Shown here: positions 54,096-63,340 of the stretch, piece by piece
How positions within the stretch are numbered: position 1 is the stretch's first letter
How the letters are laid out: each line of letters starts with the position of its first letter
Assembly (NCBI RefSeq): GCF_001038625.1
Contig: NZ_CP011803.1
Coordinates: forward strand, 62,001 to 126,000
Source: Clostridium carboxidivorans P7
GTDB taxonomy: Bacteria > Bacillota > Clostridia > Clostridiales > Clostridiaceae
Direction of reading: 5' to 3'
DNA length: 64,000 nt
The notes under the pieces: model-generated
The model's input: the letters and a program-made list of their open reading frames with translations, nothing else
Told to the model about the DNA's origin: nothing
Databases searched by the model: none
Program-made: the position numbers and the translations under genes

Positions 54096-55424
54096 ATGGA
54101 TAGTGCTAGAAAAACAGCAGTTAAAATACTTAAAGAAGTATTTTATGGAAATTCATACTCTAATATGGTTATAGGAAAAGAATTAAATAGATCTGATATG
54201 AATGATAAAGATAAGGCTTTAGTAACAGAAATAGTATATGGAACCTTAAAATACAAATATACAATAGATACTATATTGAATTATTATATAAAAAGTGGAC
54301 TTAAAAAATTAGATGTAGATATCCTAAATATACTTAGGATATCTATTTATCAGATAAGGTATTTAGATAAAATACCAGAGTTTGCTGTAGTTAATGAGGC
54401 AGTTGAATTGGCTAAGAGAAAGGCTGTGAAGACTGCAAGACTTGTAAATGGAGTGTTAAGAAGTTATCTTAGAAGCAATAATATAGATTATTATAATAAA
54501 AATAGTGATATAGAAAAAATGTGTTTTGATTACTCTTTTCCTAAATGGATGGTTAGTTTATTTAGTAACCAGTATGGAAAAGAAGAAACTAAAAAAATAT
54601 TACAGGGATTAAATGAAGTTCCTGCAATTACAGTAAGAGTAAATAATTTAAAAACTAATTATGAAGAAGCTTGGGAAGAACTTAAAAAGAATGGATATGA
54701 CATAGAAGAAGGAAAAGTATGCCCAGAAGCAATTATAATAAATAGAGGTAGAAATATAGAGAACAACCCTCTTTTTAAAAATGGATTAATCACTGTTCAG
54801 GATGAAAGTGCAATGATGGTGGCTCCTTCTATGGAGTTAAAGGAAAATATGACTGTTTTAGATTTATGTAGTGCTCCAGGAGGTAAAACTTGTCATATAG
54901 CAGAACTTACAAACAATCAAGGAAAAATATTTGCTTTTGATATTCATGAAAATAAATTGCCTTTAATAAAGGAAAATGCTAAAAGACTTGGAATAACGAA
55001 TGTAAAATGTGGCACTTTAGATGCTTCTAAATATATGGATATATATGAAGAAAAAGGTGATAGGGTATTGATTGATGTGCCTTGTTCAGGACTTGGAATT
55101 ATAAGAAAGAAACCAGAAATTAAGTGGAATAAGGATAAAGAGTCATTAGAAAGTCTTGTGAAAATTCAAAAGACAATTATGCTCAATGCAGCTAAATATG
55201 TTAAAAAGAATGGAAAACTTATTTATGCTACTTGTACTTTGAATAAGGAAGAAAATGAAGAAAACATAAAATGGTTTATAAAAAAGAGACCAGATTTTCA
55301 GATAGAACCAATATATTACGGAAAATTAGATAATATAATTTATCATGATGAAGGATATATAACCATATTGCCAAATAAATATATGGATGGATTCTTCATT
55401 GCAAAAATGATAAGACGTGGGTAG
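54096..55424 (+). CDS. rsmB: 16S rRNA m5C967 methyltransferase RsmB
   Basis: The 442-residue protein has an N-terminal NusB-like helical domain and a C-terminal SAM methyltransferase domain with LDLCSAPGGKTCHIAEL, DVPCSGLG (catalytic Cys) and ATCTLNKEENE (second Cys). It methylates C967 of 16S rRNA. rlmN follows after 9 bp. Confidence 0.95.
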   Translation: MDSARKTAVKILKEVFYGNSYSNMVIGKELNRSDMNDKDKALVTEIVYGTLKYKYTIDTILNYYIKSGLKKLDVDILNILRISIYQIRYLDKIPEFAVVNEAVELAKRKAVKTARLVNGVLRSYLRSNNIDYYNKNSDIEKMCFDYSFPKWMVSLFSNQYGKEETKKILQGLNEVPAITVRVNNLKTNYEEAWEELKKNGYDIEEGKVCPEAIIINRGRNIENNPLFKNGLITVQDESAMMVAPSMELKENMTVLDLCSAPGGKTCHIAELTNNQGKIFAFDIHENKLPLIKENAKRLGITNVKCGTLDASKYMDIYEEKGDRVLIDVPCSGLGIIRKKPEIKWNKDKESLESLVKIQKTIMLNAAKYVKKNGKLIYATCTLNKEENEENIKWFIKKRPDFQIEPIYYGKLDNIIYHDEGYITILPNKYMDGFFIAKMIRRG

Positions 55425-55433
55425 GTGTAATTA

Positions 55434-56483
55434 GTGGATAATATTTTAGACTTAAGCCTTGAAGAGCTAAAGCAGTGGATGAAGGATAATGGAGAAAGTG
55501 AATTTAGGGCTAAGCAAGTATTTCACTGGATATATAAAAATAATCAGTGGGATTTTGAGAAAATGGATAATTTGCCTAAAGGTACAAAAGAAAAACTTAT
55601 AAAATGTTTTGAGATAGATATACCACAAATTATAGAAGTATACAAATCTGAGAATGATGATACACATAAATTTCTTTATGAATATAAGGATGGAAATATA
55701 ATTGAAACAGTAGTTATGAAATATAAACATGGAAATTCTATATGTGTTTCTACTCAAGTCGGTTGTAGGATGGGATGCAAGTTTTGTGCATCTACTGTAG
55801 AGGGTATGGTGAGAAACTTAAGTAGCGGCGAAATAATAGCTCAAATTTTAAAAGCTCAAGAAAAAATAGGAGAAAGAATATCGAACATAGTTTTAATGGG
55901 AAGTGGGGAACCTCTAGATAACTATGAAAATGTAATAAAATTCTTAAGCTTAGTAAATGCTGAATATTGTCTTAACATTGGTCAAAGACATATAACTCTT
56001 TCAACTTGTGGCATAGTTCCTAAAATTAAAGAACTAGCAGATAAAGATTATCAAATAACACTAGCAATATCGCTTCATGCTGCTAATGATGAACTTAGAA
56101 AAACTATGATGCCAATAGCTAATAAATATTCTATAAACGAGATTATAGAAGCATGTAAGTACTATATAAGTAAGACAAACAGAAGAATTACCTTTGAATA
56201 TGCTTTAGTAAAGGATGTTAATGATAGTGCTCAATCTGCAGAAGAATTAGTTAAGCTTTTAAAGGGGATTTTATGTCATGTAAATCTTATACCTGTAAAT
56301 AAAGTACGGGAAAACAATTTTGAAAAATCTCCTACAAATAATATAAAAAACTTCTCTAACATTTTGATTAAAAAAGGTATAGAAACTACTATTAGAAGAG
56401 AAATGGGCTCAGATATAAATGCTGCATGTGGTCAGTTGAGAAGGAGCTATTTGAAATCTAAAAATTATTTAAGAGGGGTGTAA
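55434..56483 (+). CDS. rlmN: 23S rRNA A2503 / tRNA A37 C2-methyltransferase RlmN
   Basis: The 349-residue radical SAM enzyme has the cluster [10 protein letters not shown] and the two cysteines used in ping-pong methylation (the C-terminal one in NAACGQLR). The N-terminal accessory domain ([15 protein letters not shown]) is typical. The start is GTG after a weak GTAGGTGTAATTA. The gene joins rsmB, prpC and prkC in one compact operon. Confidence 0.96.
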   Translation: MDNILDLSLEELKQWMKDNGESEFRAKQVFHWIYKNNQWDFEKMDNLPKGTKEKLIKCFEIDIPQIIEVYKSENDDTHKFLYEYKDGNIIETVVMKYKHGNSICVSTQVGCRMGCKFCASTVEGMVRNLSSGEIIAQILKAQEKIGERISNIVLMGSGEPLDNYENVIKFLSLVNAEYCLNIGQRHITLSTCGIVPKIKELADKDYQITLAISLHAANDELRKTMMPIANKYSINEIIEACKYYISKTNRRITFEYALVKDVNDSAQSAEELVKLLKGILCHVNLIPVNKVRENNFEKSPTNNIKNFSNILIKKGIETTIRREMGSDINAACGQLRRSYLKSKNYLRGV

Positions 56484-56487
56484 AAAA

Positions 56488-57237
56488 ATGGTAGGGATGT
56501 TGTCAGATATAGGTAACGTTAGGAAAATTAATGAAGACTCAGTGGGATTTTATCAAAATGAGAACTTTGATATTTATGTTATTGCCGACGGTATGGGAGG
56601 ACATAATGCCGGAGAAGTTGCTAGTAAATTGGCAGTAGACACTACTATTGATTATGTAAAATCATTTGTTAGTTTTATTAGTATAGAGAGTATGAAGGAT
56701 ACATTGAAATCAGGTATAAAATTAGCTAATGAAAAAATTTTTAGTTTATCTAAAAGTAACTCTGAGCTTAATGGAATGGGGACAACTATAACTGCATGTT
56801 TAGTTAAAGAGAATAAAATGATAGTAGCTAATGTAGGAGATAGTAGTTGTTTCATTATGAAGTATGATGGAATAATTAAAATAACTAAGGATCATTCATT
56901 AGTGCAGCAGTTAGTGGATGAAGGAAGTATTACTGAAGAAGAGGCTGTAAGTCATCCTAATAAAAATATAATAACAAGAGCATTAGGCACAAATATAGAT
57001 GTAGATATAGATATTTTTGAAGCAAATTTATCTGATACGTTAAAAATAATTCTCTGTACTGATGGATTATCTAATGGAGTAAGTTTAAATGAAATGTATG
57101 ATATAATAATGAATAATAATAATCAGGGAGCATGTAAGCAATTAATAGAACTTAGTAAGTTAAAGGGTGGAAGGGATAACATATCAGTTATTGTATTTGG
57201 AGGAGAGTGTGAAGATGATAGGAACCATGCTAGGTAA
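56488..57237 (+). CDS. prpC: PP2C-type serine/threonine phosphatase PrpC (Stp)
   Basis: The 249-residue PPM phosphatase has the metal-binding DIGNVRKINEDS, VIADGMGGHNAGE, VGDSSCF, TKDHS and CTDGLSNGV motifs. It reverses phosphorylation by PrkC, encoded by the next gene, whose start lies inside this one (23-bp overlap). The ATG at 56488 follows AAGAGGGGTG. Confidence 0.95.
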   Translation: MVGMLSDIGNVRKINEDSVGFYQNENFDIYVIADGMGGHNAGEVASKLAVDTTIDYVKSFVSFISIESMKDTLKSGIKLANEKIFSLSKSNSELNGMGTTITACLVKENKMIVANVGDSSCFIMKYDGIIKITKDHSLVQQLVDEGSITEEEAVSHPNKNIITRALGTNIDVDIDIFEANLSDTLKIILCTDGLSNGVSLNEMYDIIMNNNNQGACKQLIELSKLKGGRDNISVIVFGGECEDDRNHAR

Positions 57238-59101
57238 TAGGTATGAATTGTTAGAAAAAATAGGTGAGGGAGGTATGGCATTAGTTTATAAGGCTAAATG
57301 TCACTTATTAAATCGTTATGTAGCAGTTAAAATATTAAAAGAACAGTATTCTGATGATAAAGAATTTGTTGAAAAATTTAAAAGAGAAGCAACAGCAGTA
57401 GCCAGTCTTTCAGATAACAATATAGTAAATATTTATGATGTAGGTACACAAGGTGATATAAATTATATAGTAATGGAATATGTTAATGGTAAAACCCTGA
57501 AACAAATAATTCGTGAACAGGGCAAGATACCTACAGCAAAAACTGCAAACCTGGCTATTCAAATAGCTAGAGCTTTAGATTGTGCGCACAGAAATAACAT
57601 TATACATCGGGATATAAAACCACAAAATATATTGGTCACTAATGAAGGAGTAGTAAAAGTAACAGACTTTGGTATAGCCAAAGCTTCCAATTCAGTTACG
57701 ATAACTAATTCCAGCAAGGTTATGGGATCAGCACATTACTTTTCGCCTGAACAGGCTAGAGGAAGTTTTGTAGACTGTAGAACAGATATATATTCTTTAG
57801 GTATAGTTATTTATGAAATGTGTACAGGAAGAGTACCTTATGATGCTGATAGTCCAGTATCTGTAGCATTAAAGCATATACAAGAACCAGTAATTCCACC
57901 AAAACAGTTAAATGAAAATATACCTGATAATTTAAATAAGCTTATATTAAAAGCTGTGGAAAAGGAACCTATTAAAAGATATCAGACAATAAAAGATATG
58001 CTAACTGATCTTAGAAAAATAGAAAATAATCAGGAAGTTGATATTTCTACTAGTGATTTTGATGAAGACATGACTAGAATAATGGATGCTGTAGTAGTAG
58101 ATGATAAAGATAAGTATAATAGAAATAAATATGAAGATAGTAAATACGATAATAAGTATGCTAATGATAAAAAATATAATGATGATTATGATGAACAGTA
58201 TAATAAAAAGAAAACAATGCTTGATCCTAAGAAAAGGAAAATATTAATGTTTGTTACTGCAGCAATATTAGTATTAGTTATAGGTGGAATTTCAGGATAC
58301 TTTGCGCTTAATAAGGCATCTGCTAAAACTACAGTTCCTAAAATAGTTGGAATGAAACAAGAAGAAGCAAAAAAAGCTGTTGAAGATAGCAAGTTAAAAT
58401 TTGTTTCTATTGGAAAAGAAAAAAGTGATAAGCCAGAAGGAACTGTGCTTAGAACTTATCCAGAGCCAGGAACAAGTGTAAGCGTAAATTCGGAAGTTAG
58501 AGTTAGTATAAGTGGTGGACCAGATAAGTTAGCAGTTCCTAGTTTAATAGGTATGGATTTAGATTCTGCAAAGGATGTTATAGAAAAAAGTGGGTTAAAG
58601 CTTGGAAATGTAACTCGAGAGTATAGCGATAGCGTGCCTAAAGGAAGTGTAATAAAGCAAGATCCTCAACCAGATTCAGATGCTACAGCAGATACTAAAA
58701 TAAATCTTGTAGTGAGTAGAGGACAAGAGGTTAAGGATTTAACTGTTCCAGATGTAAATGGAAAAGGTATTGATGAAGCCTCAGGAACAATATCTAGTGC
58801 AGGTTTTAAAGTAACAAAATCAGCAGTAGATACATCAGATAAATCTCAAGATGGAAAAGTAATAAGTCAGTCTATTTCAGGTGGGGAACAAGCAAAAGCG
58901 GGAAGTACTGTTAACTTAACTTATTATAAGTATAAGGAACAACAACCTGCTCAACCAGATATTAAGAAGCCAGATCCAGGTACAGTGACAAAGCCAAATG
59001 ATCAACCAGGTCAAAATCCAAGTACTGTGAATCCAGGAAAATCCGGTTCAGGAGATTCAAATAATAAAACAGATTCAGGTAACAATAATAAAAGTCAGTA
59101 A
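57215..59101 (+). CDS. prkC: PASTA-domain serine/threonine kinase PrkC
   Basis: The 628-residue kinase has an N-terminal Hanks domain ([34 protein letters not shown]), a charged linker rich in Lys/Asp/Tyr/Asn and one membrane helix near 346-368. Three extracellular PASTA repeats follow (each ending G-x-V-x-x-x-x-P pattern), then a Pro/Asn/Gly/Ser tail. PASTA domains sense muropeptides; PrkC controls growth and spore germination in B. subtilis. ATG 57215 follows AGGAGAGTG; the longer frame from 57167 has no ribosome-binding site. Confidence 0.96.
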   Translation: MIGTMLGNRYELLEKIGEGGMALVYKAKCHLLNRYVAVKILKEQYSDDKEFVEKFKREATAVASLSDNNIVNIYDVGTQGDINYIVMEYVNGKTLKQIIREQGKIPTAKTANLAIQIARALDCAHRNNIIHRDIKPQNILVTNEGVVKVTDFGIAKASNSVTITNSSKVMGSAHYFSPEQARGSFVDCRTDIYSLGIVIYEMCTGRVPYDADSPVSVALKHIQEPVIPPKQLNENIPDNLNKLILKAVEKEPIKRYQTIKDMLTDLRKIENNQEVDISTSDFDEDMTRIMDAVVVDDKDKYNRNKYEDSKYDNKYANDKKYNDDYDEQYNKKKTMLDPKKRKILMFVTAAILVLVIGGISGYFALNKASAKTTVPKIVGMKQEEAKKAVEDSKLKFVSIGKEKSDKPEGTVLRTYPEPGTSVSVNSEVRVSISGGPDKLAVPSLIGMDLDSAKDVIEKSGLKLGNVTREYSDSVPKGSVIKQDPQPDSDATADTKINLVVSRGQEVKDLTVPDVNGKGIDEASGTISSAGFKVTKSAVDTSDKSQDGKVISQSISGGEQAKAGSTVNLTYYKYKEQQPAQPDIKKPDPGTVTKPNDQPGQNPSTVNPGKSGSGDSNNKTDSGNNNKSQ

Positions 59102-59124
59102 TTATTAATTCAATAGGAGGGTGT

Positions 59125-59991
59125 ATGGAAGGAACTATAATAAAGGGAATAGCAGGGTTTTATTATATAAAAACAGATAAAAATGTAGTTGAATGTAAAG
59201 CTAGGGGTAAGTTCAGACATAATGAACTTACGCCTATGGTTGGTGATAAAGTAGAAATTACAATAAAAAATGGAAAAGGTGTTATAGATAAAATCTACCC
59301 TAGAATAAATAAGCTTATAAGACCTTCTGTGGCAAATGTAACCCAGGCATTAGTAGTTTTTGCATTAAGAAATCCTGAAATAAATGAAGAATTGTTAAAT
59401 AAGTTTTTACTTAGTTGTGAATACAATAATTTAAAGGCCATAGTATGCTTTAATAAACTAGATTTAGTGTTACAAGAAGAAATGAATGAAATTGTAGAAA
59501 TGGTTAAAAGTGCAGGATATGAAACGCTGTTTTTGAAAGCCAAGGAAGGTTATGGAATTGATTTAATAAGAGAAAAGCTGCAGGATAATGTTACAGTTTT
59601 ATGCGGACCTTCTGGAGTCGGAAAATCTACAATATTAAACTCCATAATGGGAGAAGAAGTTATGGCTACTGGGGAGATAAGTGAAAAGTTGAGACGTGGT
59701 AAACATACTACAAGGCACAGTGAACTCATAGACATTGGGAATGGATTTTTAGTGGATACACCAGGATTTTCTTCTTTAGAAATAGAGTTTATTTCTAAAG
59801 AAGATTTACAACAGTGCTTTCCTGAATTTGATTCATACATAGGTAATTGCAAATTTACAGGATGTTTTCACTATAAAGAGCCTGGATGTGCTGTAAAGCA
59901 TGCTGTGGAACAGAAAAAAATAAATGCAAAACGGTATGAATTTTACATAAAGACATTGGAAGAAATAAACAATAGAAAAATTCAATGGTAG
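59125..59991 (+). CDS. rsgA: Ribosome small subunit GTPase RsgA
   Basis: The 288-residue circularly permuted GTPase has an N-terminal OB domain, CFNKLDL (G4) before [10 protein letters not shown] (G1) and DTPGFSS (G3). A C-terminal zinc finger (C-x4-C-x-H-x5-C type: [14 protein letters not shown]) completes it. It acts in 30S maturation. It follows prkC, as in B. subtilis (cpgA). The ATG follows TAGGAGGGTG. Confidence 0.96.
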   Translation: MEGTIIKGIAGFYYIKTDKNVVECKARGKFRHNELTPMVGDKVEITIKNGKGVIDKIYPRINKLIRPSVANVTQALVVFALRNPEINEELLNKFLLSCEYNNLKAIVCFNKLDLVLQEEMNEIVEMVKSAGYETLFLKAKEGYGIDLIREKLQDNVTVLCGPSGVGKSTILNSIMGEEVMATGEISEKLRRGKHTTRHSELIDIGNGFLVDTPGFSSLEIEFISKEDLQQCFPEFDSYIGNCKFTGCFHYKEPGCAVKHAVEQKKINAKRYEFYIKTLEEINNRKIQW

Positions 59992-60030
59992 CTATTTTTA
60001 GTTACTTTAATTAAGGAGGAAAATACAAAA

Positions 60031-60681
60031 ATGATAAAATTAGCACCTTCAATATTGTCAGCAGATTTTTCTAAATTAGGTGAGGATGTTAAGGCATTAG
60101 AAAAGTATGGAGCAGATTGGGTACATATAGATGTAATGGATGGAATGTTTGTACCTAATATATCTTTTGGGATACCTGTAATTAAAAGTATAAGAAACAT
60201 TACCTCACTTACTTTTGATGTTCATTTAATGATAGAAGAACCTGCTAGATTTGTGGAAGACTTCGTAAAAGCAGGAGCAGACATGATAACTATACATTAT
60301 GAGACAGATAGACATATAGACAGAACAGTGAATTATATAAAAAGTTTAGGAGCTAAAGTAGGAATAGCTTTGAATCCGGCTACACCTGTGGAAAGCATAA
60401 AGTATTTGATACCTAATTTAGATATGGTACTTATAATGACTGTAAACCCTGGATTTGGTGGACAAAAGTACATAAATTATTGTTCTGAAAAAATAAAGGA
60501 ATTAAAAGAATTAAGCAATAAGTTTAATAAAAATTTGCTTATAGAAGTAGATGGTGGAATAGGAAAAGACAATATAAAAAGTGTAGTGGAATGTGGTGCT
60601 AATGTAATAGTGGCTGGATCTGCAGTTTTTAAGGATGGAAAAATTGAAGAAAACATAAAGATTTTAAAAGGGGATAGGTAA
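60031..60681 (+). CDS. rpe: Ribulose-phosphate 3-epimerase
   Basis: The 216-residue TIM-barrel enzyme has LAPSILSADFSKL, HIDVMDGMFVPN, FDVHLMI, MTVNPGFGGQKY and EVDGGI, the full catalytic set. It interconverts ribulose-5-P and xylulose-5-P. thiN starts directly at its end. The ATG follows AAGGAGGAA. Confidence 0.97.
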   Translation: MIKLAPSILSADFSKLGEDVKALEKYGADWVHIDVMDGMFVPNISFGIPVIKSIRNITSLTFDVHLMIEEPARFVEDFVKAGADMITIHYETDRHIDRTVNYIKSLGAKVGIALNPATPVESIKYLIPNLDMVLIMTVNPGFGGQKYINYCSEKIKELKELSNKFNKNLLIEVDGGIGKDNIKSVVECGANVIVAGSAVFKDGKIEENIKILKGDR

Positions 60682-61320
60682 ATGAAAATAGTAATTGTAT
60701 CAGGGGGAGAAGCACCATCCTATGAGCTAATAAAAAATGAATTAGAAGATAGTTCTTTTTTGATTTGTGCAGATAGTGGTGGAAATTGCTTATATGAATA
60801 CAATATATTGCCTAATTATTTAATGGGGGATTTTGATTCTATAGATAGAAAAGCTTTAGAATTTTTTAAAAAATCTCCAAAATGTTGTATAGAAACTTAT
60901 CCTACAGATAAAGATTTTACTGATACAGAGCTTGTGTTAAATAAAGCATTGGAACTAGGTGGAACTGAAATTATTTTATTAGGCTGTACTGGTACAAGAA
61001 TAGATCATCTAATGGGAAATATGGGTATGCTTTTGAAATGTTTAAAATTAAATATAAATGCTTATATAAAGGATGATCATAATTGTATCCAAATAGTAGA
61101 TAAGCCTATAAAAATAAAAGGAAAAAAGGGTGAAACATTTTCACTTCATTGTTATGGTGAAAATGTAGAAAATTTAAGTATAAAGGGAGCTAAGTATAAG
61201 CTTCAAGAGTACCTTTTAAAAATAGGAGACCCTAGAACTATATCTAATGAATTTTTAGATGGGGAAGTTGAGATAAACTTTAATAGTGGAAATTTAATGG
61301 TGTTCTATAGTAAAGATTAG
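60682..61320 (+). CDS. thiN: Thiamine pyrophosphokinase
   Basis: The 212-residue enzyme has CADSGGNCLY, GDFDSID, YPTDKDFTDTE and LGCTGTRIDH, the family's catalytic motifs. It makes thiamine diphosphate from thiamine. It starts one base after the rpe stop. In B. subtilis the next gene is spoVM; here a DUF2971 gene and a small membrane protein lie between. Confidence 0.93.
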   Translation: MKIVIVSGGEAPSYELIKNELEDSSFLICADSGGNCLYEYNILPNYLMGDFDSIDRKALEFFKKSPKCCIETYPTDKDFTDTELVLNKALELGGTEIILLGCTGTRIDHLMGNMGMLLKCLKLNINAYIKDDHNCIQIVDKPIKIKGKKGETFSLHCYGENVENLSIKGAKYKLQEYLLKIGDPRTISNEFLDGEVEINFNSGNLMVFYSKD

Positions 61321-61347
61321 ATATAATTAAATAGAAAGTATATAATG

Positions 61348-61381
61348 AAAAAAGTTCACAGATTCTAGTGGACTTTTTTAT
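61348..61381 (+). terminator. Terminator after thiN
   Basis: AAAAAAGTTCAC pairs with GTGGACTTTTTT (12 bp with one G-T pair), ending in T-runs. Confidence 0.85.
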
Positions 61382-61498
61382 ATTTTTTGAATTTATCAAA
61401 ATATTAAGTAGTTAAAGGGGAATATTACATAACATATACATGATATTTAAAATCTTATAATTTTGGAGTGTTCAAGTTTGGGAAAGGAAAAATAAATA

Positions 61499-62173
61499 AT
61501 GAATACATACGGTCTTATTGTTGATAAAAGTATTAAAAAAAATATAAAAATTTATAGATATATGACATTAGGTAAATTTATGTGCATGATGGAAAAACAA
61601 GAGATTTATCTTACAAAAATTAAGTCTTGGGAAGATAAGTGGGAAATACCTACTGATGAAATTGAAAATAAATATTTACATGATAATGATTTATATGGAC
61701 AATGCTGGAGTTTAGAAGGAACTTCAGATGCCTTGTGGAAAATTTATTCATCAAATAAAGAAGGGATATTAATTGAAACTTCTCCGGAAAAATTTAAATT
61801 AATTTCTGATATTAAGTTTGGAATACTTTCACCAGTGATATATTATAATGATTTAGAAAAAGCACTATTACAATTAAAAAATATGAAAGGTGATAAAGCT
61901 ATATTTGGAAGTGGATTATTAAAAAGGTCAGCTTTTAAACATGAAAATGAAGTCAGATTGATTGTTATAAATAATGAAAGATGTTTAGACAAAAAATATG
62001 AAAATTGCACACATATAAATTTAAAAATAGATCCATTTAAGTTTATAGAAGGTATAATAGTTGATCCGAGAGCCAGTGATTGGTATTTAGAAGCTATAAA
62101 ATTATACTGTTTGCGATTAGGCTTCAATATTATTCCGATAAAATCAGATTTATATTCCCCAGGTGATTTCTAA
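61499..62173 (+). CDS. DUF2971 family protein
   Basis: The 224-residue protein matches the DUF2971 pattern: an N-terminal L-x-K-F segment (YMTLGKFMCMMEKQEIYLTK in outline), then YGQCWSLEGTSDALWKIYS near residue 75, and a KHENEVRLI core. The family has no established function and is often seen in accessory or defence-linked regions. It stands alone in its own transcription unit between terminators, interrupting the thiN-spoVM order of B. subtilis. The ribosome-binding site (GGAAAGG) is about 12 bases from the ATG. TATAAT at 61456-61461 could be its -10. Confidence 0.75.
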   Translation: MNTYGLIVDKSIKKNIKIYRYMTLGKFMCMMEKQEIYLTKIKSWEDKWEIPTDEIENKYLHDNDLYGQCWSLEGTSDALWKIYSSNKEGILIETSPEKFKLISDIKFGILSPVIYYNDLEKALLQLKNMKGDKAIFGSGLLKRSAFKHENEVRLIVINNERCLDKKYENCTHINLKIDPFKFIEGIIVDPRASDWYLEAIKLYCLRLGFNIIPIKSDLYSPGDF

Positions 62174-62206
62174 ATAATTAAAATTTTAAGATTATCAATA
62201 TTTTTG

Positions 62207-62235
62207 TAACATTCTATTTTGCTGTTTCATATAAT
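62207..62235 (+). promoter_or_regulatory. Sigma-E promoter candidate for the small-membrane-protein/spoVM unit
   Basis: TAACATT at 62207-62213 (6 of 7 match to KMATATT), a 14-bp spacer and CATATAAT at 62228-62235 (full match to CATAYAAT). spoVM is a known sigma-E gene in B. subtilis, which supports the call. Confidence 0.6.
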
Positions 62236-62264
62236 AATATAGAATGACTTTGGGGGATAATAAT

Positions 62265-62432
62265 ATGTCTAAGAAGGTGTGTACTAAAAGTTTTAAGAAA
62301 AAAGTTGGAATTGCTCTGGTATCCATTGGCTTGGGGATTATAATTACTGTTATTATCCCATTTTGGGGGTTTATAATGGTAGTTGGTGCATTACTCATTT
62401 GCCTAGGATTTAAGCTTATAGATTTTCATTAA
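62265..62432 (+). CDS. Small membrane protein, 55 residues, unrecognised
   Basis: The protein has a basic N-terminus (MSKKVCTKSFKKK) followed by two hydrophobic segments separated by a short Pro-Phe-Trp-Gly turn, ending KLIDFH. It probably forms a membrane hairpin. I do not recognise a family. ATG 62265 has TTGGGGGAT 6 bases before it; an upstream ATG at 62244 lacks a ribosome-binding site. The gene lies between a sigma-E-like promoter and spoVM, 18 bp away, with no terminator between. A mother-cell sporulation role is therefore inferred. Confidence 0.7.
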   Translation: MSKKVCTKSFKKKVGIALVSIGLGIIITVIIPFWGFIMVVGALLICLGFKLIDFH

Positions 62433-62450
62433 TTTGGGGGAGGAATATAT

Positions 62451-62522
62451 ATGAAATTTATTACCATAAAACTTCCTAGATTTATATCTAGAATCATAAA
62501 AGTCTTTAAGAAAAAAAAATAA
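62451..62522 (+). CDS. spoVM: Stage V sporulation protein M (SpoVM), 23 residues
   Basis: A 23-codon frame starting MKFITIKLPRF and ending in four lysines follows a strong GGGGGAGG. B. subtilis SpoVM (26 residues) begins MKFYTIKLPKF; eight of the first nine residues agree, including Pro9, which is needed for its membrane geometry. It is an amphipathic helix that binds the convex forespore membrane and recruits SpoIVA, encoded at 44693-46171. The place, after thiN and before rpmB, is the same as in B. subtilis. Too short for standard gene finding. Confidence 0.9.
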   Translation: MKFITIKLPRFISRIIKVFKKKK

Positions 62523-62532
62523 GTTTATAGTA

Positions 62533-62580
62533 AAATAAATAAAAATGCAATTGTAAAAACAACTGCATTTTTTATTTATT
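62533..62580. terminator. Bidirectional terminator between spoVM and rpmB
   Basis: AAATAAATAAAAATGCA-type and TGCATTTTTTATTTATT-type arms pair across a short A-rich loop, with A- and T-runs on both sides, serving the two convergent genes. Confidence 0.8.
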
Positions 62581-62770
62581 AAATAGCACGTTGAACCTTT
62601 CCAGAACGAAGGCATCTTGTACAAACATGAATAGTTTTTGGAGTTCCGTTAACTATAGCTTTAACTTTTCTTATGTTTGGAGCCCATGATCTTTTAGATT
62701 GACGGTGTGAATGGCTGTATTGAACACCAAATACAACACCTTTTTCGCATATTTCGCACTTCTTTGACAT
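62579..62770 (-). CDS. rpmB: 50S ribosomal protein L28
   Basis: The 63-residue protein starts MSKKCEICEKGVVFGVQYSHSH, with SKRSWAPNIRKVKA and a CTRCLRSGKV end. Cysteine pairs (CEIC, CTRC) mark the zinc-ribbon form of L28. The minus-strand ATG follows AAGGAGGTG; a longer frame from 62779 would begin at the ribosome-binding site. It is the only clearly known gene on the minus strand here; B. subtilis has the same inverted rpmB between spoVM and yloU. Confidence 0.95.
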   Translation of the reverse strand: MSKKCEICEKGVVFGVQYSHSHRQSKRSWAPNIRKVKAIVNGTPKTIHVCTRCLRSGKVQRAI

Positions 62771-62828
62771 TAAAAACACCTCCTTAAAAAACTGTGAAGA
62801 AATAATCTCCTCAATTCAAACATTTATT

Positions 62829-62858
62829 ATTTTACCATAGAATAGGTTAGTTGCGCAA
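62829..62858 (-). promoter_or_regulatory. rpmB promoter
   Basis: On the minus strand TTGCGC (62858-62853), an 18-bp spacer and TAAAAT (62834-62829), with an extended TGG before the -10. Confidence 0.65.
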
Positions 62859-62909
62859 GTATATAATATAATTTAGTAGTATAAATAATGTTTTAAATTA
62901 TATATTTCC

Positions 62910-62938
62910 TTGAATAAATTTATTATTTAATATAAAAT
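62910..62938 (+). promoter_or_regulatory. Promoter of the Asp23-fakA operon
   Basis: TTGAAT at 62910-62915, 17-bp spacer, TAAAAT at 62933-62938. Confidence 0.65.
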
Positions 62939-62974
62939 ATGTTATATGATGTTTAAAGTAGGGAGGATTTTATT

Positions 62975-63325
62975 ATGATAGGTAATATCACCAGCGAAAA
63001 TGGGTATATTAATTATTCAGAAGAAATTGTTGCCAACATAGTTGGAGTTTCAACTATGGAATGCTATGGTGTTGTAGGTATGGCTTCAAGAAATGCTAAA
63101 GATGGACTCTGGAAATTAATAAACGGTGAAAACTTAAGTAAAGGCGTAAAAGTTCGTTCAAAAGATAACGAGTTATTTATAGAGTTATATATAATGGTTG
63201 AATATGGAACAAAGATATCTGTGATAGCTAATAACATAATTCAAAAAATAAAATATAATTTAGAAAATTATACAGGACTTAAAGTATCAAGTATTACTGT
63301 AAATGTTCAAGGTGTCAGAGTCTAG
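62975..63325 (+). CDS. Asp23/Gls24 family envelope stress protein (YloU)
   Basis: The 116-residue protein has the Asp23 pattern (GYINYSEEIVANIVGVSTMECYGVVGM in outline, IELYIMVEYGTKISVIANNI, VNVQGVRV). Family members are membrane-associated and linked to envelope homeostasis. It is paired with fakA (yloU-yloV in B. subtilis), 15 bp away. The ATG follows TAGGGAGGAT. Confidence 0.92.
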   Translation: MIGNITSENGYINYSEEIVANIVGVSTMECYGVVGMASRNAKDGLWKLINGENLSKGVKVRSKDNELFIELYIMVEYGTKISVIANNIIQKIKYNLENYTGLKVSSITVNVQGVRV

Positions 63326-63340
63326 GGAGGTAATTCATAA

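Noticed and set aside
62403..62624. 73-residue minus-strand frame across spoVM and the terminator
   Set aside because: It crosses the terminator and the end of rpmB, and has no ribosome-binding site; spoVM on the + strand explains the region better.
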